Source: Panorpa germanica (taxonomy: Eukaryota > Arthropoda > Insecta > Mecoptera > Panorpidae). From it: a stretch of 64,000 nucleotides of DNA. Both the position numbers and the translations under genes were made by a program. Of the stretch, positions 56,940 to 64,000 are shown piece by piece. The DNA lies in the NCBI GenBank assembly GCA_963678705.1, contig OY783204.1:25554759-25618758 (forward strand). Reading direction: 5' to 3'. The notes under the pieces were generated by a model that worked only from the letters and a program-made list of their open reading frames with translations, was not told the origin of the DNA and ran no database searches. The first letter of the stretch is position 1, and each line of letters opens with the position of its first letter.

Positions 56940-59815
56940 TCAATATTTCGTCTATATTCTATATATAAAATTCACATATAATAATAAAATATAACAGAAA
57001 GTATATAGATATTTTATTAAACACATATATGAATATTAAATGTATATATTAATTATATATTATCTTTGATATTATAAAAGATTTATATATGTAATTACAT
57101 ACTACATTCGTCTTTATCTAATAATAGATGTAAGAGAGAGATAACTATATGTAAAAGTAAAGAATTTAATTTTTTATCACCGGATATATATTTTTATCAC
57201 CACGTGCACTTGTCAAATATTATTTATTATAAAATATATAAACAAATAAAATATATAACATAATAATAAACAATGTAGAACATATATTTAATATAATTTG
57301 AAGATAATATTATTTTTGCATTTAAATAATTCATCATTTATTTAGTTAGCATAGAATCCAATACCTGCTTTTTATTTATTTGTGTATTGTATTTTATTAT
57401 GTTGTATAGACTTACTTAATGTACCCCCGTAGCCATAATTAATAATGATTACAATTTAAACAACTACTCAGAGATAATGTCAACTGATAACGAGCTTGGT
57501 TTAACCTTGCGAATTGTTTAAAACTCACATTTTATATTAGTGTAATTTGAGTAATCATTGTTGTATAACTTCAGGCAACAATTCATTTTAGACGCTATAT
57601 AGTTTTTCTTTGATGGAAGAAAGTCAATCAAAATTAGAGCTGCAAATGATTGCCAAATTTGAAAGAATAAGTTTGCGGTGTAGAAATTGATTTTTAATAT
57701 TTTTTTTTTATATTTTGATTAGACAATTAATTTAATTTACTAATTAAAAGTAAATCCTTATAACATAAATAACATAATTGATCTTGTTGTATAATATTAA
57801 TTACCAAAATTAATTTCTTTATGTTGATAGTATGATAATTTACCCCGGTTCTTTGATTTGGTATAAATGAGTCTGTTATTCTGAAAGTGGTATAAGTCCA
57901 TTCTTTCGTTATAGAAATATATTTAAAATCTTGTGAAATAAACATGTTTGTCGTGTTTGTTAATTGTCGTAATTTCCATGCCCCAAATATCAAAGATTTT
58001 GAACTATTTACAAAAATACTCAATTCTGTACACTTGTTTTTTAAACTGTACCTCAAAATTCAATTGTATCTAGTGTATATATGTACAATCTTCAATTTTT
58101 AGAAAAATCTATGATACCATTCTATTCTATCGCAATTTTAAAAATAACTTTGTTTCAGTGACTCGTTGTTAAAAGGACAAATATCATTTCTTTTCAAAAT
58201 ATTAAATTTATCAAAACATGAAATACATAATTAGACTCTATGTCAACATATCTCTGTTTTAGCCAAAATTGAAACAGATATTTTTCTTTATCTGAATCAA
58301 AATTAAAATAATTTTACATCAAAGCTTCGATGTTTTCAAACTTTTATCTTGGTTCCAAATTTGGTATTCTAATATTTTAAGAACAACAAACCTTAGATTT
58401 TAGACTGCTTCTTGAATCGCCTTTCGCAAAAATCGGACCTGACTGTGAAAAATATTGAGCCTATATCATTAACTTTATTTTTCCAAAAATGTAACTGCCT
58501 CACTTTCAATATAAACGGCACAATTACAAAAATCTTCACATTATTTGTGATTATATTTTAAACAATTGACTTTATAGTGTATAAATATATAATATAAAAC
58601 CAATTTATTTAAAAAAAATCATTATTTAAATATTACTAAAACAGGGTATATCAAAAGTAGTACACCTATAAATTTTTAATTAAGTATTTTAGATACATTC
58701 CTTTATAAATTATGATTGTTTTATTTTTTTTATTTTTAATATTTAATAATAATACTATTTACTATACTATATACCATATATACAGTTTATTTTTTATTAT
58801 TATATTTTGAAATTGTTTTTTTCGATAATTTAAATACATAAACAACTATTGTGTATTAAAATATTTATTTAACAAAAGTGTGTGGATTTAATATTTTTAA
58901 TATTTATATTATTTATTATAAAAATGTAAATATTAAAAAAGTTTATAAATATATAATTAAAATAGAAGCAATCTAAATATATAAACGAGGTGAAAACTTT
59001 GCAATGTCTTTAAATTTATTAGTTGATTTTTGTCATAGATTCAACAAAATTAGGAAGGCTTCGATTTTATAAAGATAATGAGCAAAGAACTAGGCGACAG
59101 AATTAGATAGATAAATAGAAGAGAATATTAGACAACACTTAGCGCCGGCGTTAGAATTCTTTGTAAATCTGTTAAAGATGTTTTTATTAATCATCATCCA
59201 AGAAAAAATGGTTTATTATCTGGATAAAATACAATTCGAATAATTACGACTTATGAATTATGTTTATAACAAGTTTGTTATTAAGTTAATAACAAAAATT
59301 TTACAGAAGGTATGCAACAGTCTTCCACTTTTACTAAAGTTAAAATTAACCCAATAGTTTCATTTTCAAATATCGTGACATAACCAAAATCATGTCTTTT
59401 ATTATTCTATATTTGCTTATTTTTAAAAATACTTTCTCATTCATGACTTTCATGATATATAAATACATGCATGTACTGATAGAATTTATAATATTAATTG
59501 TATAAATAAATCTAACCTTAAGTCTTGTTTATTTTGGTTTTAGTTTTGTTAGAACTGATCTATTAATATAGACACGTTATGCAATATATGGTGGTCGAAA
59601 TGCAATCTTTTGATTTGTCGAATTATTATGTACTTAAAATATGTTTAGAGATTTCGGTATGAGTCAAATCTAAAGTAGTTAAAATAGTTCTTTATTAACA
59701 CCCTTATTTACCTTATATAAAACCTTTAGTTTTGAGTAAACTTAAATTAGAAAATTAGTATAACCTTTTGAAAAATCATCAGAAGTTAACGAACTGCAGA
59801 TTTTGTAACCAGTTA
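56940..59815 (+). other. AT-rich sequence, intron if the exon at 56,917 is real
   Basis: Extremely A/T-rich and without recognisable coding sequence. It contains a family E relative at 58,172-58,375. A frame at 57,727-58,056 (minus, 109 codons) has no motif I can identify. Confidence 0.45.
58172..58375 (+). repeat. Family E element, diverged copy
   Basis: TTTTCAAAATATTAAATTTA, CAAAACATGAAATACATAAT, TGAAACAGATATTTTTCTTT match 39,570-39,700 in order. The GGCCAATGTCA ends have decayed (GGACAAATATCA). Confidence 0.65.
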
Positions 59816-59820
59816 CTTCT

Positions 59821-60114
59821 CAGTAAACATTTGGTGAAATAGAATAGCAAGGTGAAGTTCTAGTCCTCGTAAATTTCAATTCTAACGTTTTACAAGTTGG
59901 AGCAACACACAGAAAATCAATTTTAGTTCAAACTGATTCCCTATCTGTCACAGGGTCGCTTTTATTCAATAGTGAGCAGTCGTTGCGCCGTCTGCAGCTC
60001 ATAAAAGAGGCATTATCTATGAACGAGTGAATAGAAAACAAATGCGTTCTAGACAAAAAATTCATTAAAAGTAATAGAAATGAAATAGAATTTAATCCTA
60101 AAATATTTACTGGG
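59821..60114. mobile_element. Possible TIR element sharing family B ends
   Basis: It starts CAGTAAACATTTGG and ends AAAATATTTACTGGG, the same inverted ends as family B. The interior (GGGTCGCTTTTATTCAATAG, CAGTCGTTGCGCCGTCTGCA) is unrelated to it. About 294 bp. Either a different element mobilised by the same transposase or a chance pair of short ends. Confidence 0.4.
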
Positions 60115-61440
60115 TTAGCAAAATTCGTTACAATAAGTTAATTATGAGTTAAACCTAAACAGTAATTAAAAATCACATTACTAATTCTTCTTCTTATCAG
60201 AAAATATCACTTGGTTTTTATTATCCTGCAAAATCAAAATTTTCAAATAACTAAAACTATGGTTCTTTCATAAAGATAACCCTAACAGATTATCCCTGAG
60301 TTTAAGTCAGGTATTTTTATGTCTAAATCGTAAAGTAATGTTGGAAGTCAACATTAAACAGTCTAGGCCGATTAAGGAGCAAGATTAAGGAACAAGTATA
60401 ACGACATTTTTCCTGAATATTTGAAAACCAGGTATTCTACAAACTTTATTACTTTTTCCAATATTTTATCAAAAACTAAACTAATATTAACAAATATAAA
60501 AGTGAACAAATTATTCATTAATGAAAGTTATAATTTGAAACTTTATATATGTAGTCAATGTATATTATATTATTTATGTAATACTAAATAAAAGAATTAT
60601 AGTAAAAAAGTTTTATGAAAGAAAAGTTAATATATAATGTCAAACTATAATAATACATATTTAACACTTTCACGACCATGCAATAAAATGAACAATGCTC
60701 TGTATCTCATGCAGACTTGACATTTGCATAAGGAGTAATATTTCATACAAATTGCTATGAATTGAGTAACCAAAGTGTAAAAGAAAAAATTGATTTTGTT
60801 TTTTAATTACAAAGATATGTTAATTATAAATAGTATCGTCTCATTTAGAACACCCTACTTTATACATAATATAATTTTTACAGGTTATTGTGGTTCTATA
60901 CCGTTAGATATTTTATGTCACCCATTGTTTCAAGTGAAGTCAACATCACTAGCACCATCTATATCCTGTCGTGTGTAACAAATTGATCCCAAATGACATT
61001 CATCTCGGATAACACTATTTCCTTGGCAATTGTCCTTTGTTAGTACATACTTGTAAACCGTCTAAGCTGAGACTTGTTATTCATCATTATGATACCCTCT
61101 CTCAATTGTCATAACTTAGAAATATTGTTCAAACGTCGTTCGCCAATTTAACTTAATAATATGAGATCCATTTTTATATTCTTTAATATTATATTTTATA
61201 TATAGTGTTATCTCTTTCATTTTTTTGTATTATATCATTAATAGAGTGAGATACATATATATTTAAAATTTATTAGGATGAACACCTTATGTATGTATTA
61301 CATTTATTTTATTTTTAAATATATTACACCTAAAATCACTCTTGGAAATTAAGACTAAAATTTTTCTATTAACACTGAGCATCCAAAGTAATCCTGTCGG
61401 CGCCCATGTCTCCAGCTTTATGCTAAGAATAAAATTAAAG
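60115..61440. other. AT-rich spacer, no gene seen
   Basis: A 62-codon plus frame at 60,790-60,978 has no recognisable motif. No other signal. Confidence 0.5.
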
Positions 61441-61442
61441 AA

Positions 61443-61829
61443 AACTAATGCTATAGATTGCAGATTGAAACATTAGAGCACATTAAGTTTTCATGTCAAA
61501 AAAAAGTAATGAGCGAGAAGCAGTTATTAAAGGGAGACAGTGAAGGGAAGAGGTGGATGGCGGAAATAGAGAAACGGAACGAAGAAAGAGAAGTAAAGCC
61601 AGAGCAGAAGTGATTTTAATCTGAAGTGACAAAGAGACAAAGAAGACAAGAGGTGAGGAATTGGTGAGAATGAAGGAAGATTAGGGAAAATAAAGTGAGA
61701 AGGTCAAGAGAAGAAGAAGTAGAAAAGTACTTTTGGAAATAGAAAGGTCTAGCATAGTTTTAAGTTTAATTTCAAGTTGAAGTTCTATGAAATGTATTAA
61801 CACACACTTAATATAATATAATAATAAAC
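61443..61829 (+). pseudogene. LINE ORF2 C-terminus and 3' tail
   Basis: The frame CYRLQIETLEHIKFSC, then VMSEKQLLKGDS and EGKRWMAEIEKRNEERE runs to a stop at about 61,611-61,613. The C....ETLEHI...C block is the C-terminal knuckle of an APE-type LINE ORF2. The purine-rich 3' part is followed by a (TAA)n-like tail (ATATAATATAATAATAA) ending near 61,829. The same C-terminus lies in the insertion at 22.7-23.0 kb and at 63.4-63.6 kb. It is 5'-truncated and not functional. Confidence 0.75.
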
Positions 61830-61834
61830 CGTAA

Positions 61835-62615
61835 TGTTAGATTAAAAACAGATTACTGTAATATAGCATTTATAACACAGAGGCAAGTTGGGTCTACAAA
61901 TATTGGTTACCAGAAGATAAATTTATGGTCCAATCCGTTAGTTAGTTCATCTTTCAGAATCTCTCAAATCACAAAAGTTTTCAATAAACACAATCCCTTA
62001 ATTTCTTAATTTACTAAGATACTTCATGTAGTTAAGACACTAAACTTTTATAATTAATTATCACAAATTTATTACTCAAATTGTTCAAATTTCTAATTAA
62101 TTGAATTAGTTCTATTTAATGTTAAACTTCCTCTTTTAGAATATCCAAGACCTTTCAACTTATGTAGGAGCATATAAAATGAGCTTTTGAAAGCTTTTAC
62201 AAATTAAACAATATTCTTTTAATACAAATTATGTTTACAATAATCATAAAGTAAATTAATGTTTTTAACATTCGTTAAACTATTTATTTTGGCTACTAAT
62301 TTCAAATATGAATAAATCTGATCGTAAAGTATAACGAAATGTTTCTACCAAACTGCTAAAAGTATTTAAATCAAAAAGTAATAGTTTTAGTTCACTATGA
62401 TTTACATTTCGTTAAAGTTGTATTCGTTTAAAACAGTTGAACTTAAAATGTGAATGAATTTACGATGTACAAAGTGAATAACACTGGTTCTCAAAGTTTT
62501 ATACAATATCATTTCTTAAAGCATTTTTAATTGTTCATGACATATAGACAATTAAGCATAGTTCATGAATAGCACCTTAAACAACCTTAAACAATATTAA
62601 ATGAGTATTAAAATA
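61835..62615. other. AT-rich spacer, no gene seen
   Basis: No gene or repeat partner is recognised. Confidence 0.5.
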
Positions 62616-62617
62616 TT

Positions 62618-62690
62618 TTCTCGGAACTAAATTCAATCCCAGATCTTCCAATTAGCACATGGTTCTTTTTTAATTAGGCTATCCCGTTTT
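62618..62690 (-). repeat. Possible tRNA-derived SINE head fragment
   Basis: On the minus strand GATAGCCTAATTA...CATGTGCTAATTGGAAGATC then TGGGATTGAATTTAG resembles an A box followed at the usual distance by a weak B box. The fold and B box are too degenerate for a tRNA. Tentative. Confidence 0.25.
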
Positions 62691-62879
62691 TACATTTTAT
62701 ACTCAATTTATAGTCTAGGTTATGTGAACAAAGAAGGTGTATTTCCATAGCTTTACTAACCAGATTCATTGGACAGCAGAACAAAGATTATGCGTGCAAT
62801 ATATTTGACTTTTCTTTTACGGCGATAATTATCGCATGGCATATTTCATGAAATCGTCTCAAAATCTGTCTGTGTGATA

Positions 62880-63335
62880 TAATATTAAGCTGGTGCGGAC
62901 AGAAGGACTAGAACAAGGACGAAGACATGCGGCCTTGATTGGTGGACGAAGAGCGAGAGAATCTTTCTAGGTATTACACCGTAGCATATATATGGTATAT
63001 GGTATACAGGAATCGATCGTAAGCAGAACCGGGTCACTGAGTTACGCGACCGACTATAGTTTGTTGGCGATGTTATTCTGTAAAAGCTTGATGATGTCGG
63101 TGACGATGACGGTGTGTTGTCGACAACCCCCAACACCCTACAACCTACAACCAACAACTTCTGGACTGTACCAGTTGGGGTGTGTTTGTCTGTAACTAGT
63201 TGTGTAATAGCAGTAGCGGCGGTTTTAAGTAGTGTTCCTCTATTTATAAAGCAATGTAACGGAAAGTCCATGTTTTCATTAATACTGTCTTCCAACTTGG
63301 GTCAAGCTATTGAAAGTGAAGCGACTAAACCAGTT
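62880..63335. other. GC-richer stretch of unknown nature
   Basis: It contains ACCGGGTCACTGAGTTACGC and the tandem-like CCCTACAACCTACAACCAAC. Open frames exist on both strands (62,885-63,295 minus, 136 codons; 62,992-63,195 and 63,114-63,356 plus), but their overlap and lack of motifs argue against coding. It lies immediately upstream of LINE 3' sequence and could be LINE-derived or host. Confidence 0.3.
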
Positions 63336-63339
63336 GGGA

Positions 63340-63620
63340 AAGAAGTAAATAACTGAATGGAGAAAAGATACATAGAAGAAGGAAACTAAGAACAGAACAA
63401 AATATCCTGAAGAGACGTATGTGGAATCGAGGAAGAGAGACGTTGTAGCATATAAGAAAAGAATGCAAGTTTAAAATAGGATAGAGGAGCTAATCAGAGA
63501 AGGCAAGGAAAGCAAGAGGTGGATGTCGAAAGTACAGAGAAGAAGGAAAGCTATAAATTAAAAAAAGAGAGAAAAGCAGAAAGGGAAACATGGTTTTTAG
63601 ATAGGAGAGTTTTTAATGTT
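63340..63620 (+). pseudogene. LINE ORF2 C-terminus, second copy in cluster
   Basis: Broken frames read MWNRGRETL*HIRKECKFKI, then after a frame change IEELIREGKESKRWMSKVQ and RRRKA. This matches the 61.5-kb copy (ETLEHI...C then EGKRWMAEIEKR). One stop replaces the Glu of EHI. Non-functional. Confidence 0.7.
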
Positions 63621-63849
63621 AAGAGTTTTCTATAGATTAAATAAAGAGTGACACATAAGAGAGTCTGATAAAGGAGAACATAAAAGGAAAGAAAGGATAG
63701 AGGTAGATGCAGAAAATAAAAATTGATTTACAAAATTGTTATCAAAAGTCCCATTTTAGAAGAAGTGTAGCTGTTCTTTCCTCAATAACATAGCATCAGA
63801 ACGAATTGTGTGTGATTTACAAAATTGTTTGTAACACAGATTATAAATA

Positions 63850-64000
63850 GCTATCAGTAGATTGGGAAAGAACTGAATGGAGAAAAAGAAAGAGAATGAA
63901 ACTAAACGAGAATGAATTAAAATAGAACAAAATATCCTAAAGAGAAGTATATGGAAACGAAGAAGAGAGACGTTGGAGCACATAAGAGAAGAATGCAAGT
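63850..64000 (+). pseudogene. LINE ORF2 C-terminus, third copy, cut by window end
   Basis: It repeats 63,330-63,470 (GGGAAAGAACTGAATGGAGA, AGAACAAAATATCCTAAAGA) and reads IWKRRRETLEHIREECK up to the last base. Here the ETLEHIREEC block is intact. The array may continue beyond the window. The intervening 63,620-63,850 has TGATTTACAAAATTGTT twice and nothing else recognisable. Confidence 0.7.

Noticed and set aside
62885-63295. 136-codon minus-strand frame, the longest in the window
   Set aside because: Overlapping frames are open on the other strand, it contains simple repeats (Ser/Thr/Pro runs), and no motif is recognised.

Overview
The window reads as noncoding DNA from an AT-rich animal genome, most likely an insect. 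No bacterial or viral gene organisation is present: there are no dense ORFs, operons or ribosome-binding sites. Open frames are short and mostly fall in AT-rich, simple or repeated sequence. The insect assignment rests on the transposon spectrum: APE-type non-LTR retrotransposon (LINE) fragments, a short Helitron with the generic insect-style 5' end, mariner and PIF/Harbinger transposase relics, hAT ends and many small TIR elements. It also rests on GC-poor spacer sequence with dispersed motifs such as GGCGCCATCTATAT. I cannot name the order or species.

Layout. 1-4.3 kb: repeats G, C and B and AT-rich spacer. 6-8 kb: a purine-rich LINE endonuclease relic on the minus strand. 9.3-10.3 kb: a TIR element with a second TIR element nested in it. 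11.3, 37.8 and 50.3 kb: three minus-strand copies of the same PIF/Harbinger N-terminal coding segment. 13.0-14.4 kb: an E-box/CRE cluster followed by a 364-bp direct duplication. 17.0 kb: a LINE C-terminus (minus). 19.8-20.5 kb: a PIF-like MITE with TAA target duplication. 22.7-23.0 kb: a 5'-truncated LINE flanked by a perfect 14-bp direct repeat. 23.3-24.0 kb: two long AT microsatellites. 25.9-29.1 kb: MITEs. 30.8 kb: a 5S-like fragment. 32.3-34.1 kb: two GC-rich islands. 34.9-39.8 kb: MITE A, a mariner relic, a hAT element and MITE E. 41.5-42.1 kb: three tandem 205-bp units. 42.1-42.8 kb: a GC-richer promoter-like block with a possible first exon. 48.7-49.4 kb: a LINE 3' end (plus). 51.3-52.5 kb: MITE A and the Helitron. 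56.1-56.9 kb: a second, better promoter-like block ending in a short ATG exon with a perfect CAG/GTGAGT donor. 61.4-64.0 kb: a cluster of plus-strand LINE 3' ends running off the window.

Interpretation. The only signals I would attribute to a host gene are the two plus-strand candidate first exons (42,735-42,767 and 56,917-56,932). Each has an in-frame upstream stop, GC-richer upstream sequence and a GTGAGT donor. One reading is that the window covers the 5' flank and long first intron(s) of a gene whose body lies to the right. The rest is transposon-derived or unannotated spacer. I found no convincing undescribed system. The most interesting leads are the first-exon candidates, the E-box/CRE cluster, the nested TIR elements and the dispersed repeat core that also occurs as tandem arrays.
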